Counted from the first letter of the stretch, positions 10,310-22,679 are shown. The stretch: 64,000 nucleotides of DNA from Pleurodeles waltl (GCF_031143425.1 NC_090442.1:423415776-423479775), one strand, 5' to 3'. The notes: generated by a model not told the origin, from the letters alone. Made by a program: numbers and translations.

Positions 10310-11512
10310 CGCAGCTGAGAGACTGTGACCTTGCACTCCCCATGATCTGAAGCACAGGGCTCAATGCCCCCTCCAGAACCAGTGGGTATGAGACCCACTC
10401 ACCCCATCCTCCCCAGGATCTGAAGCACAAGGCACAATGCCCCCTCCAGAACCAGTGGGTATGACACCCACTCACCCCATCCTCCCCAGGATCTGAAGCA
10501 CAGGGCACAATGCCCCCTCAGAATCAGTGGGCAAGTCACCCACTTGAGAGACTGTGGCCTTGCACTCCCCAGGACCAAGCACAGGGCCTGTTGCCCCCTC
10601 CAGAGCATGTGGGCAAGTCACCCACTTGAGAGACTGAGGCCTTGCACTGCCCAGGACAGAGCACAGGGCATGTTGCCCCCTCCACAGCATGTGGGCAAGT
10701 CACCCACTTGAGAGACTGTAGCCTTGCACTCCCCAGGACCAAGCACAGGGCATGTTGCCCTCTCCAGAGCATGTGGGCACGTCTCCCGCTTAAGAGACTG
10801 TGGCCTTGCACTCCCCAGACAGAGCACAGGGCATGTTGCCCACTCCAGAGCATGTGGGCAAGTCACTCACTTGAGGAACTGTGGCCTTGCACTCCCCAGG
10901 ACCAAGCACAGGGCATGTTGCACCCTCCAGAGCATGTAGGCAAGTCACCCACTTGAGAGACTGTGGCCTTGCACTCTCCAGGACCAAGCACAGGGCATGT
11001 TGCCCCCTCTAGAGCATGTGGGCCAGTCACCCACTTGAGAGACTGTGGCCTTGCACTGCCCAGGACAGAGCACAGGGCATGTTGCCCCCTCCACAGCATG
11101 TGGGCAAGTCACCCACTTGAGAGACTGTGGCCTTGCACTCTCCAGGACCAAGCACAGGGCATGTTGCCCCCTCCAGAGCATGTGGGCCAGTCACCCACTT
11201 GAGAGACTGTGGCCTTGCACTGCCCAGGATAGAGCACAGGGCATGTTGCCCCCTCCACAGCATGTGGGCAAGTCACCCACTTGAGAGACTGTAGACTTGC
11301 ACTCCCCAGGACTAAGCACAGGGCATGTTGCCCTCTCCAGAGCATGTGGGAAAGTCTCCCACTTAAGAGACTGTGGCCTTGCACTCCCCGAACAGAGCAC
11401 AGGGCATGTTGCCCCCTCCAGAGTATGTGGGCAAGTCACTCACTTGAGGAACTGTGGCCTTGCACTCCCCAGGATCAAGCACAGGGAATGTTGCCCCCTC
11501 CAGAACCAGTGG
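10310..11512. repeat. 82-bp minisatellite, about 13-15 units
   Basis: Unit: a GCATGTGGGCAAGTCACCCA start, then CTTGAGAGACTGTGGCCTTG, then CACTCCCCAGGACCAAGCAC, then AGGGCATGTTGCCCCCTCCA. Core recurrences are spaced 82-84 bp from about 10560 to 11463. The first units (10340-10530) are longer variants with CACCCCATCCTCCCCAGGAT. Copy A has about two such units and copy C about three, so the array grew in this copy. Many overlapping ORFs on both strands here are repeat artefacts. Confidence 0.93.
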
Positions 11513-11928
11513 TGTTGTTGCCATCTGCCGGCTGAGGTACCCCAGTTCCCTATCCCCCTGAGGTGCCTGCCTATTTTCCAACTGATGCCCCTGCAGTGTT
11601 CTCTCCGTGTTGGTGCAGGAGACAAGTGGGGCCTTGGACTTTGTCATGTGGCCCTGTGGCCCACACATATTGAGGACTGGGCAGTGTCTCTTGAACTGTA
11701 CATATGTATATACTTTTATATTGCATGTTCGTATTTTTACTGTACTTATAGTATTACGCTCACTTTCATCTATTTGTGTTGTCCTTGCATTATTCCTGAG
11801 GAGTACGGGGTCAATATGTTTTATTACTGCATCTGATTGTGTATATGGTGTTTGGTGTGTGTGTTGTGCGTGTGTGTCAATTCCTTTTTCCTCCCTCCCT
11901 CCCCTGTGTGCTAGGTGGCTGTACTCAC
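11513..11928. other. Harbinger B 3' non-coding region
   Basis: Shares GCCCCTGCAGTGTTCTCTC and the following AT-rich and pyrimidine-rich segments with copies A and C. No gene seen. It ends at the donor of the small minus-strand exon. Confidence 0.55.
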
Positions 11929-12011
11929 CGTGGTCGTCTTCGCCGTCATTGGTGTTCGTGGTGGAGCAGGATGTAAAATATCATAGGAAAGATTTGCTGC
12001 TCGGGCTCCAT
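11929..12011 (-). pseudogene. HARBI1-like: Candidate transposase 5' exon, copy B (broken)
   Basis: ATG at 12011 (GGGCTCCAT on the plus strand) opens MEPEQQIFPMIFYILLHHE, then a TGA interrupts before the basic RRRRPR end. The donor GTGAGTAC and its phase match copies A and C. The main exon it would join has been deleted from this copy. Confidence 0.5.
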
Positions 12012-12512
12012 GGCATTGTGGTTGTTCCCTGTGTCTCCAAAGGTGAGTCCTTTCCCTTCTGTTCAGTGTTTCCGCCAGGCTTTTGCTGTCGTTGGTACCA
12101 CCCTGGAAAAGGTGGCGGTTTCCTGGGTCTTAATATAGTGGGCGGAACATTGACTTCCACCTGGCTGTAGGCGGCTACCGCCGTGGTGCCTGTATTACCG
12201 CACTTTATAACCGACCGCCAGGGTTGTAATGAGGGCCTAAGTTCCTACCTGTAGCGTACAGACAGGTTGTTGGTTTTTGTTCACAATATTTTCCTTCGCA
12301 AGTGTGTGAGTGTTGTATGAGGAACTTCAGCTGCAGCTGCTGAGAAAAGAGAGTGTGACATTGTATTGTGCCGTGCTGGTATAGGTCACGCTGGTATTGG
12401 TGGACAGTATTGCGTTGATATTGGTTGAAAACAGCTTGTGAGAAGGATCGTGGGATTAAAGTTAATCCCTGATTTGATAGAAAGTTATGTGATTAATTAC
12501 ATTGGAGCAAAA

Positions 12513-15420
12513 ATGAACACTTTCAAGGCATTTAAAAGGGCTCTAAGAGGAGATATATTTATTTCAGTTAGAGAGTGTACAGAAGCGCCACCTGAAGAAG
12601 CCCCAGCTTATCATGTAGCATTCTTAAAAGGAGTTTCTGCATGTATATGGCTTGAACAATGGTGTAAAATGACTGAGAAAAAAGGTGCATTTGCCTTTCC
12701 TCACTTTGGAACTTTTAATTTGAGAATTTGAGATAATTTGAGACAAATGATATATAAATCCAAACTACCCCCAAGACCTGCACAGTTCAAAGCCTTTAGT
12801 TTTTAGGAACTTATTGCAAGGGATAAAATGACAAGCAAATGATGAGATAAGAGTGTAATAAAGACATTATCAGATGCTAGATAGGATGCAGAACTTCAAG
12901 GATGGAGAGCAGATATATCAGATGGAATACAAATGTTTCCAGCTATTTCAAATGAAGAAGGCGAAAGCACTAAACCTAAGACAAGAATAAAATGGAGAGC
13001 GGCGGGGAAAGAGGTGGGAACAAAAAGACAGTGACATGCGAAAGCGATTCGGAAGACAAACATAAATCAGCTTTTGATGAATCGTTCACACCTCCATATC
13101 ATTCAATTAAGACAGGAACAATAAGTGAAGCAGTACAAAATGAAGCCCCAAATGTGCTAACTGATCCGGTTGAACAGACACCGAATCAGATAGCGCCAGA
13201 TACACCTGTAAATTCAGTGACCCATGTACCTGTGGTTTATCCATTAGTCCCAAGCTTTACTATAGTTCAGCCTGAAACAAGTCAAGTTGTGAGTCAACTT
13301 GTACCAAGTCCAGTTGTGAATCAAGCAGTGCAGACGCCCTATGTAAATACACCTGTACAGAACTATGATCAAAATCAACCTGTGCCAGTATTTATTCCAG
13401 TTCAATCAATGTCAAATGTTACCCCGAGTCAAACAGGCCAAAGTTACAGTACTGTTTTATCAGGACAAAGTGCAGGAATGATATTTACCCAACATTAGAC
13501 ATATCTTGTGGGTCCCAATGCATTAACAGTCCCTGTAACTATAGTTCCAATTGTTCCCTTGTAAGTTTCAGGTAGTTCTGGAAGTAATGTTCATTCAAAA
13601 ACAATTCAGACAGTTCCAGAAACACCATCTACCTCTGCAGGGATAGCACCAATTGGTGTGCCGAGATCAGTGTGCTCAAACAATCCAGAGATGGAGAGCA
13701 AAGCTTATTTTTTCCGCTTTTAGCCCCAACACGAGTTGCAGAACCTCATTTGATGCTAAATCAAATAGTATTTATTCCTGATGCAAGATTTCTGCAGAGA
13801 ACCCTACTTCCTGACATGCTCAAACCTGATCAGATTCCAAATGTACAATACAGTACCCTGCAAGCAGAAGTGCCCCAGATAAATAATATCAGTCTATAAG
13901 GGTTTACGGCACAACAGTTGATGGATTGGTTAAGCAATTTGAGTCTTCAAGGTGCAACCGGTGTGACAAATGGCAATAATAGATCTGAAGAGACACCTGA
14001 GAAAGACAGAACAGTAGATGTGACCAGATTAAAATTAAAATTAAATTACATGATTTTAAGAACGTTACACTTAGCTCAATTGGAAACTTAAACCGTAATT
14101 TGTCTTCTGTGTATGTGCAAAGATGCTATCCAACGAGCAGGACAGGCTAATGAGAGATTAGCTGAAGTGGCTAAGAAATATGATGTGGATTTAGAGAAAT
14201 CCAAACCACTAACAAGGAGTTATAGATTAGACTTCGACACCAGAGACATTATTAACATGCAATCGCCTGGAATGAGATTGCATATTGAGGAGTTTATAAC
14301 ACGCATTCAGGCATGGTAAGCATTAGACAAATGGGAAGGCAGATGGGCTAAGAAAAGAGATCAGACGAAAGCTAAGCAAAATTTGTCTTAGGGAGGAGCA
14401 AATCAAGACGAAGACATTATGAAAATTATGCCTCAGAGAGAACTTCCACGTGGTGTACAAGTTCCTTGGAGCAGGAGTGACATATTGTCATTCACATATG
14501 ATTATCTGAGAGTGAGAGAGAAAGCGGTGGAATGGTACAAATAGACAGAGAAATTTGTGAAGCTTTCAAACTGCCTACGGGAAAACATGAATACCTTGTT
14601 CGACATTGTGGTTCCATCTGATTTGTGGACTGAATGTTAAATGAGTGTTGATTGACCTGATTGTGAACCTCAGAGAGACCCAGTTATAAGTGTGTTGTCT
14701 AAAGATGTAATGAAAAAGTATTATAAGGTAATTGGATATTTGAAAAACAAAGTGTCCCTGAAAGATATTGATTGGTAGAAAATTGATGGGACAGCTCAGG
14801 AAACAAGGGAGTCAATTCATGCCTATTAGGAGAGACTGTTACAAGTCATCAAACAAGATAGCAGTACAGAGACCATAGAGTCAAAAGTTTTAGGTCCTTT
14901 CATGTTTAGGTTTGCACAAGGATTCAAACCAGACATTAGTGAAATGATTCAGCAACACCTGATTTGTTGGCTGAACAAACCAATTGATGAGATTATGGGC
15001 TATGCAAAATACTGCAGTGATGAAATTGAGTTGAAACAGAAGAAGTTGAAGGAAAAGGTGATGGTGATGCAATTGAAGGGTGCACAGAAAGTGAATCAGA
15101 GCCTACAGATCATGGTGAATATAAGTGGGATGCAAGGTGTGCATCAGCAGTGAACAATGTGGTTCAGCCTAGAGATAGAAGATGTGGTATTCAGGTAGTT
15201 CAGAGTGGAAATGTTTTTGACATTCAGACATTGAAGTAAACAAATCCTTGTCATGCATGTGGAAAATTGGGTCATTGGGGACGGGAGTGTCCCTATAATA
15301 ATGTGTGTAATTTGGTACAGAATGTTGGTGTTGCTCAGACTCAAAGCAATAATCAGGTTATAATACAGAGAGTTCAAAGACCCCCGAGTGCAAAATGTGA
15401 ATGTGTCCTCAGGACAATAG
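12513..15420 (+). pseudogene. gag: Retroviral gag remnant
   Basis: The frame from ATG 12513 reads MNTFKAFKRALRGDIF and stops at 12731. Pro/Gln/Val-rich sequence with many short repeats follows (12992-13498). Capsid-like helical segments lie at 14113-14319 (QANERLAEVAKKYDVDLEKS) and 14902-15153 (GFKPDISEMIQQHLICWLNK). A nucleocapsid zinc knuckle with Cys, Cys, His, Cys ligands at 15249-15290 (CHACGKLGHWGREC, spacing 2-4-4) confirms identity. Several frameshifts and stops separate these pieces. Confidence 0.82.
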
Positions 15421-15525
15421 CAGATATAGGTGCCACAAGCCCACATGGCTCAGGTGATTGTTCCTCAGCAACAGTTGAATCAGGTTGCAAACACAAACAT
15501 GAATTAGATAGCATCACAATACCCT

Positions 15526-15927
15526 TTGATAGATTTGAGTGAGGATGAACTTTCAGATGTCCTCCAGTTAGAGAGCTCTGACGACGAAGACTGCATGTTG
15601 GCTGCATCCTTAGAAGTAGATCAGAGTGGTCGCTATGTAAATACCAACATTATGGGACACAATGTGTCATTCCTGGTTGACACTAGAGCTACACGTTCCA
15701 CTGTCAGAACCGCAGAAGGGCCAAACCTACCCCTATCAAGAAGGAGAACTCAGTTTGTAGGAATAGCAAATAAGCAGTTAATGGATCCTGCAACAGAACA
15801 TGTCCCTGTAAAAATAGGTCAGTTTGAAGATGAGCATCAATTTGTGGTCTGCGATTCCAATCCTGTAAATCTGTTAGGACGTGATTTGTTGTGTAAGCAG
15901 AACTGTTCCGTTAACTGCACACCATGA
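15526..15927 (+). pseudogene. pro: Retroviral protease remnant
   Basis: The frame encodes a retropepsin-like stretch with FLVDTRATRSTV in place of the usual active-site Asp-Thr-Gly-Ala, so the catalytic Gly is replaced by Arg. The flap-distal motif NLLGRDLL is present. An acidic linker (DLSEDELSDVLQLESSDDED) precedes it. The frame stops soon after at 15925-15927. It sits directly between the zinc knuckle and RT, as expected. Confidence 0.8.
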
Positions 15928-16079
15928 GGAACTGAAATCCACCCTGAGGAATTGAAATCCAAACAAATGATGAAGAAGATGTGCCCTGCAAAATTATAGA
16001 ATAGTACCCGAGTGTCACATTGTACCCAATGATGGTGTGTAGTGATTTGCCCAAACATTTACAATACACAGTTATACTT

Positions 16080-17143
16080 GAGGTTTAAGATTTTTCTGGA
16101 AAGGAGATAGGAGTCATAAAAGGAATTGAGCCTATTAAAATAACAGTGAAGCAAAATGCAGCGTATCCAAAGATACCTCCATATAATATGTCCCCAGAGA
16201 CAAGAGCAGGAATAACCCCCTGATATATAGCCTGATTAAACAAGACATTCAGAAGGAACGTTTAGAAAGCTCATGTAACTCTCCTATTTTAGGGATGTGA
16301 AAGCCTAATGGAAAGTACTGCATTGCTCAAGATTTGAGAAAAGTGAACAAGATTGTTGTTCCATGTGTGAAGATTAATGGTTTATTGTGATTGATCTTTG
16401 CCAAGCATTGTTCGCTATACTATTGCATGAGGAAAGCCAGTATTTATTTATTCACATTTAAATTCAGGAGCTGTGTTTTGGCATGGTGCTCACATCTCAA
16501 TGGTATACGGAGTCACCATCAATCTTTAATCAGAATTTGGAATCCATTAAAATGCCCTATCATTCTGTTTTGGTCCAGTACATTTATAACATTTTGGTTG
16601 CCTCAAACACCAGTGAAGCATGATACCATAGCTCTCTTGAATCATTTAGGGGAAAATGGACATAAGGTTTCCCCAGAAAAGTTACAGTAGTGCAAGAAAA
16701 AAGCCCTGTATTTAGGTTAACACACTGAAAAGGGTGCAGGGAAGGTGTCTCAGTGATCATGCAGATGAGCCCCCCTGTTTCATAGAAGGAAGACAGAACG
16801 TTTTGGGGAATGATCGGCTAATTTCACCAATGGATTCCAAACTTCTCCCTTTTGTCCAAGCACTTTCAGAGGTTGATGCGCAAGGATGTGTCTGATCCAT
16901 TTGAGAGCAATTGCATGCGTGCCTTCCCAGAGATGAGAGGACGCTTATGCCAAGCCCCAGCTCTGGGAATGCCCAACTATAACAAATGTTTTTCTTTGTT
17001 TTGCTGTGAGACGGATGGATGTGCTCTAACTGTTTTGACCCAGTTGCATGGAAATGCAAACAAACTTGTGGCTTATTTTTCTGCTACACTTGATCCTCTA
17101 GCATCAGCACTGCCTTATTGTTTAAAGGGTGTCACAGCGCTTA
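16080..17143 (+). pseudogene. pol: Retroviral reverse transcriptase remnant, N-terminal and palm/thumb part
   Basis: Recognisable pieces in shifting frames: PKIPPYNMSPETRAGITP near 16170, KPNGKYCIAQDLRKVNKIVV near 16300, a palm strand region around 16440-16520, and near 16579-16590 the catalytic YXDD position now reading YIYN. Further on HLGENGHKVSPEKLQ and a connection segment (LFCCETDGCALTVLTQLHGN, LVAYFSATLDPLASALPYCL) run up to 17140. The gene is broken by stops, by YXDD loss and by Harbinger C at TTA 17141-17143; it resumes at 23861. Confidence 0.85.
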
Positions 17144-17717
17144 GGCCTTCATTATGACATTGGCGGTAAATCCCACTTACCGCCATCGTGACTGCCCCAA
17201 ATATACTGTAGCAGCGGCGGATATCCGTTCACCATATTAGGACACACACACACCAATCTGTCATTATTCAGTCACAGACACAATCCCGCCACACCAAAGG
17301 TCAGTGATAAACTGGCGGTATCAAAACACACACTTTTACGCCAACAGAACTACGCCCATCACATTATGACCCACGAATCACCACGGACATTCAACGGCGG
17401 TAAACCATAGGCGGTACATACTGTCGCGCTCAAAATATACACACACAAAAAACAACACCACATTGGACAATTTAAACAACACACACCTGACACCCATACA
17501 CACACCACACCCACACAACCACACCACTATAAAACACACACCCACATTACCCATAACCCTTTACTACTACAAACCACTGGCATGAGACAGACACCACGAC
17601 CACAAACAAGACTAGAGCCACACACTACCTACACTTATACACCACTCACGTACCCCACATCACACACCCCAACACATTACCCAACACACCCTCACCTACA
17701 CACCCCACACAACACCC

Positions 17718-19263
17718 ATGGCACCACAAAGACACCCCCGATTCTCAGAGGAGGAGCTAAGGGTCATGATGGAGGAAATCATCAGGGTAGAGCCTCAGCT
17801 ATCTGGAGCACAGGCGCAACAGATATCCATTGCAAGGAGGATGGAGCTATGGGGGAGAATTGTGGACAGGGTCAACGCCATGCCACAGCACCCAAGAACT
17901 AGGGACGACATCAGGAAGAGGTGGAATGACCTAAGGGGGAAGGTACATTCCATAGCAGCAATAAACCAATTCGCTGTACAGAGGACTGGCGGTGGATCCC
18001 CACCTCCTCCCCCACAACTAACAACATGGGAGGAGCAAGTCTTGGCAAACATGCATCCTGAGGGCCTGGCCAAAGTAGGAGGAGGACTGGGCTCTGGTAA
18101 GTTGACTCTTTACTACTATCACCCCCCTAGCTGCATGCCATCACATACCCCCACCTTCACCCTTACACCCATCACTCCACCACTTTCCACACACCCCACA
18201 ATCACATCTCACTCATCCCAGTGCCAAGCCCTGCATGCTCTACCAATGCATGGGCATCACTCACAGCCCTGCATGGACACCTATCACCAAAGCATGCACT
18301 AAAGAGAATCAGCTAGCCCACCACATACCAACTTACACAAGTTAAAGCTGCCAGGGCAAATACAACCAAAGAGGGCAACTCACTGATGCACAATATGTCA
18401 CACACAGAAACAATAACACATCATTTACTTCCCCACAGGTATCCCAGCCAATGTCACCGGAGAGGAGGGGTCATCAATATCCAGTCCCCCAGCTGAAGAG
18501 GCCCACAGTGATGACAGCAACTCTGGCTGCCTTGATCTGGATGATCAACCTGGCCCATCAGGGACCTCTGGACAGTCAGTTACCCAAGCCCAGTCATACA
18601 CCACCACAGAGCCTCCCCATCTGGAAACACCACCACAGCACCCACCCAGAATACCCATACCTCTGTCCCCAGGACACATCAATCAGCAGTGTCTCCACCT
18701 CTACAGGGACTCCAGGGCCCACCTCATACCCAAGACAATCAGGGACCTGGGTTCAGTAGCAGTGGGCACACGGTTCAGAGGACAGAGGCACAGGACAACA
18801 GGGAATCCGGGAGGAGTGCTGTGCGCCAGGGGGAGGACAGGCCCAGGGAACCGACTCTCCAGGAGGCACTCACAGAGATCCTGGGAGCATATCATCATTC
18901 CCAGGAAACGCTGGGCCAGATCCTGGCTAACGTACAGGAGAATAGGTGGCTGAAGGATGAACAGTACCAGGGGATCAGGGAGGACTTGCAGGCCATCAAC
19001 ACACCCTGGTCTCCATAGCAGGGGTACTGGCAGACATGGCCAACATTATGAGGGAGGCAGTCTCACACCAGCGGACCCCTGCCACTAGCCAGTCATCTGA
19101 ACAGCCTTCCACCTCTGCTGCCGCTAGTGGCCAGGAGGACCTGCCACAGAACTCACAGGCCACCAGCACCCCTCCCCCTGCAGAAGGAGAACCACCCCGT
19201 AAACGTTCCCTGCGATCCAGGCAGAAGCCAGAGATTATTGCCAAGACCCCCACCAGGAAATAA
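17718..19263 (+). pseudogene. First Myb/SANT-like Harbinger gene (Myb1), copy C
   Basis: Exon 1 (17718-18096) starts MAPQRHPRFSEEELRVMMEE and carries a Myb/SANT-like domain with the third-helix sequence TRDDIRKRWNDLRGKV, then Pro-rich sequence. The donor GGTAAGT at 18096/18097 and acceptor CCCCACAG at 18438 join in phase. Exon 2 (18439-19263) has an acidic/Pro/Ser-rich linker (GIPANVTGEEGSSISSPP), then a helical oligomerisation-like segment in another frame (LQEALTEILGAYHHSQETLG), and after another shift near 19005 a basic C-terminus (RKRSLRSRQKP) ending at TAA 19261-19263. The Harbinger Myb-like protein is known to help the transposase enter the nucleus and bind termini; that role is inferred here. 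Two frameshifts make it a pseudogene. Confidence 0.8.
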
Positions 19264-19742
19264 GACTCTCCTGATTGTCATCCTTGTGTCCCACTCTATC
19301 ACTCTGTCCATCTTGAACTGCCATTGCTCCCCTTCCTATGTCCCCATGGACAATTCACCTGTGCTACAGACTGGAACTATACCCAGGAACTTCCTCCATC
19401 ATCACCCCATCCCATTGCACTTGCCCCTCTTTTTCTTAGCACTTCAATAAACACCCTTGGAGAAAATACAAGTATGGAGTATGTCACATTTTTCAAGTAT
19501 GTATTCATTTAAACAGGTACAAACAATGCACTTCAACTGTACAGTAAATGAGCACATAAGAAAGACCTGTAGTTGGCTGCAGTGATCACACCAGGAGCTA
19601 TAGTGAGGCACCAACATCTGTAAAATTAATTGCCAAAGGGTACAGTAAGTGGGCATAGAAGTGGGAAATAACAGCATGCCAGTGCCAAAACATTTCAAAA
19701 TAATGACAATGAAATGTGAAGTAACACTGTCTTACCTGTGTG
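19264..19742. other. Spacer between convergent Myb1 and transposase genes
   Basis: AT-richer DNA between the 3' ends of the two convergent genes. An AATAAA at 19445-19450 could be the polyadenylation signal of Myb1. No coding signal is seen; short ORFs here lack recognisable motifs. Confidence 0.55.
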
Positions 19743-20830
19743 TCATTGAAAATATTGTCGTATCACTGCTGTTCTGTTGTCCTCATCCTCTGCCTCCTCA
19801 TCCTCACTGTCCACATGGTACACTGCTGCCACACAGCCATCTCCAGCCTCCTCCTCCTGCGGAAAAGGCACATGGCGTCTCAGGGCAAGGTTGTGCAACA
19901 TGCAGCATGCCACTGTTATCTGGCAGACCTTCTTGGGTGAGTAGCACAGGGATCCACCTGTTAGATGTAGGCACAGAAACCTGGCCTTCAGGAGGCCAAA
20001 GGTTCTTTCTATGATCCTTCTGGTTCGCCCATGTGCCTCATTATAACGTTCTTCTGCCCTTGTCCTGGCCATGATAGGTTGGGGTAACCAGAGTCACCTG
20101 CAAATATTGAGGGACAACATTTAGCCACACACTATTTCATATGGTCCACACCATACCCATACACCAACATATACTGGGTGGGGACCAGGGCTCACCTATT
20201 AGTCACACCCTGTGCCTCTGTATTTGGGCCATCACATTTGGGATGCTGCTATTCATCAGGATAAAGGCATTATACACCAATCCAGGATACTTAGCATTGA
20301 CATGGGAGATGTACTGGTCTGCCAAGCACACCAGCTGTACATTCATTGAGTGGACACTCTGTACACCTGTTATTTTTGACCTGGGGGGGCAAATGCAATA
20401 TGTGTTCCATCAATTGCCCCAATTATGTTGGGGTTATGTCCCATGGCATAGACGTCAGCCTTCACTGTGGCCAAATCCTCCACCTGGGGAAATACAATGT
20501 AGCTGCACATGTGTTTAATCAGGGCAGACAACACTCTGGTCAGCACTATTGAGAACATTGGCTGTGACATTCCTGCTGCCAAGCCCTCTGTCACTTGGAA
20601 AGAGCCAGTTGCCAGGAAATGGAGCACTGATAGAACTTGCACAAGAGGGGGGATCCCAGTGGGGTGACGGATAGCAGATATCAGGTCAGGCTCCAATTGG
20701 GCACACAGCTCTGTGATTGTGGCCCTGTGAAGTCTACAGGTGAGTATTATGTGCCTGTCCACCATTGTTGCCAAGTCAACCAGGTGTCTGTACACGGGGT
20801 ATGTCTTATCTCCTATTTATCCACAGCGTT
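19743..20830 (-). pseudogene. HARBI1-like: HARBI1-type transposase, copy C, with a 98-bp intron
   Basis: Reading on the minus strand: PVYRHLVDLATMVDRHIIL, helical region, GAIDGTHIAF (first catalytic Asp), then a frame break near 20370. NVQLVCLADQYISHVNAKYP follows, then a donor (AATAG/GTGAG at 20196) and acceptor (TTTGCAG at 20098) bracket a 98-bp intron. Splicing would join LIG to GDSGYPNL, restoring the second catalytic Asp. A small deletion and shift follow GDSGYPNLSWP, then RRIIERTFGLLKARF with the third acidic residue, and an acidic tail (VDSEDEEAEDEDN) to the stop at 19743. Copy A has no intron at the GDSGYP site. Confidence 0.85.
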
Positions 20831-21059
20831 AGCAATCTATGGGACAAAAAAGTGAGGAGCCAGTCACAAACAGAACAATGGGTCTACAACAGTACAATGC
20901 ATGCTGTCAAATTGTAATGTGTAAGTGAGAATTGTCCTGTATGTCTAAATTTAGACAGTGATGCAGTAATTATCCTGGGTCTGCCCCCCCCCAGAAATGG
21001 TGTCCACCTGTCCTGTGTGGAGGGACAGGTGGAAGTGAGGTAATTCAGCTGATGTTGTG

Positions 21060-21195
21060 CCCCGTTGCGGGAGGCGGTCAAGAACCACTGTGCAACTCCT
21101 CATTGGTTAACATTGGGCCCTATGGGGTACACTCGCCAATGGTGATGTACTCCGGCGGTGACGGTATGCACCGCTGTAGACGTGACTGCCATTTT
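21060..21195. promoter_or_regulatory. Candidate promoter of Myb2 in copy C
   Basis: Counterpart of the 950-1085 region of copy A. It keeps ATTGG (21102-21106) and CCAAT (21136-21140) in opposite orientation and the GGCGGTGACGGTATGCACCG core, but has lost several CG dinucleotides and the perfect inverted repeat. Confidence 0.4.
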
Positions 21196-21289
21196 CTATC
21201 TAATTCCTCACTTGCTACCTGACCTTCCACAGGAGAGGACCTACATTGCATGTGCTACTGTGACCTGTGTCTGGAACATACTGTGGCCT

Positions 21290-22645
21290 GTGTGACTGGA
21301 GAAAGGGCCCCTGCCTTAACCTCGGCGGGGTTGGAGAGACTGGTGGATGGAGTCCTACCCCAGTATGGACAGCTGTATTGGCCTCCAGACCAACGGGTGA
21401 GTACACTGTTGGCACAGTGCATGTGGCATGAATGTATGGAGTGGTGTATGAAGACATCGTATAAGGAGGGGTTGTTGGATGTCCCCTGGGCGGCGTACAG
21501 GTTGTGTGCTGGGCCATGTGTGTGTAAATGGTGATGTGAAGGGGTATGGTGGGCCATAAGTGTAACAGGCAGGATGTCTGACTGATACTATTTTTCTGTG
21601 TGTATTCCCTCTGCAGGTCAGCGCCCATCAAAAGAAGGGTATATTGCGTACCATCGTCAAGGAGGTGCCAAGGAGGTGCGGACCCTGGGGGTCTATGGCA
21701 GACGGAGCACCCACTGTTGGGAGGCCCTGAGACGCTAGGCATGGAAGATGGCGGAGGCCCAGCTGGGGATGGCCTCCCAACGAGGAAGGGGTGTTCGTCG
21801 AACCCCAACCCCCCCTGATGCCCCCCATACTGGTGGTGGCCTATCCTGAGATGAATGGGCACTTCCCGCCCCAATGTCCCTAAAAAGCTTTTCCTACCCA
21901 CCATTGACCTCTTCCCTACCCCTTGCCCCCCGTCCTGCATGTCTGGACAGGGTGGCAAAAAAACAGGCAAGCACCTCAGCCACCCAGTCCATGGGCCTAG
22001 TAGTCACCACACCGACTTGTGGTGGGAAAGGTTCCAGGGCACATGTTCTGAGGGTGAAGGAGACTGCACCAGGCTGCCTCAAGGGAAGGGAGCCTGCCGC
22101 AGTTGCTGCCAGGAAGAGCAAAGAGCCTGCCCCAGCTGCTGCCAGGAAGACCAGTGAGCCTGCCTCAGCTGCTGCCAGGAAGACCAAGGAGCCTACCCCA
22201 GCTTCTGCCAGGAAGATAAGGAGCTTGCCCCAGCTGCTGCCAGCAAGAGCAAGGAGCCAGCACCAGCAGGCAGAAAGGGCAAGGGGCTGGGGCTGGGCAG
22301 GGACTCTGACGGAGCCCCCACCACCAACCATGGTTGTGCAGCCATCCGAGACTGCTGGGGCTGGGCTGGAGCCTCCCCCCCACCAGCATCAGCAGCACCA
22401 CCACCACCAGTGGGCAGCCATCCGAGGCTGCAGGGTATGGGCTGGAGCCTTCCCCCCACCAGCAGCAGCACCACCAGTGGGCAGCCATTTGAAGCTGCAA
22501 GAGATGGGCTGGAGCCTCCCCCCACCATCAGCACCACCACCAGTGGGCAGCCATCTGCGGCTGTAGAGGATGGGCTGGAGCCTCCCCCCACCAGCAGCAG
22601 CAGCACCACCACTACCGAGCAGCCGTCACCGCCGGCGAATGGTAT
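21290..22645 (+). pseudogene. Myb2 gene, copy C, with 1.5-kb internal deletion
   Basis: Exon 1 ends at 21396 after GLERLVDGVLPQYGQLYWPP and a GTGAGT donor. Exon 2 begins at 21617 after CTCTGCAG and is broken by small insertions and a TGA. Near 21860 the sequence jumps from exon 2 to the late exon 3 region: the copy B counterparts lie about 1.47 kb apart (near 7927 and 9400) and share CTT at the joint. The tail carries RKSKEPAPAAA, RKTSEPASAAA and RKTKEPTPASA, an 11-residue repeat, then Pro/Gln/His-rich sequence up to about 22645. Confidence 0.7.
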
Positions 22646-22679
22646 GTACTCCTGCGTCCATGGGATGCCCCATCCAGAA

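Larger units (their letters stand above)
7451..12237. mobile_element. Harbinger copy B, 5'-deleted
   Basis: Homology to copies A and C begins about 7451, just at the exon 1 / intron 1 boundary of Myb2, so the left TIR, first Myb gene, main transposase exon and promoter are missing. The right terminus is clear: AACCGACCGCCAGGGTTGTAATGAGGGCC ends at 12237 in inverted TIR orientation and is followed by TAA (12238-12240), a Harbinger-type target trinucleotide. Retroviral DNA resumes immediately to the right. Confidence 0.85.

Noticed and set aside
10399..11668. Many 65-180 codon ORFs on both strands of the 82-bp array; CRISPR-like look
   Set aside because: Units are 82 bp in direct tandem without unique spacers, and the ORFs repeat with the unit. 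It is a minisatellite, not a CRISPR array or gene cluster.
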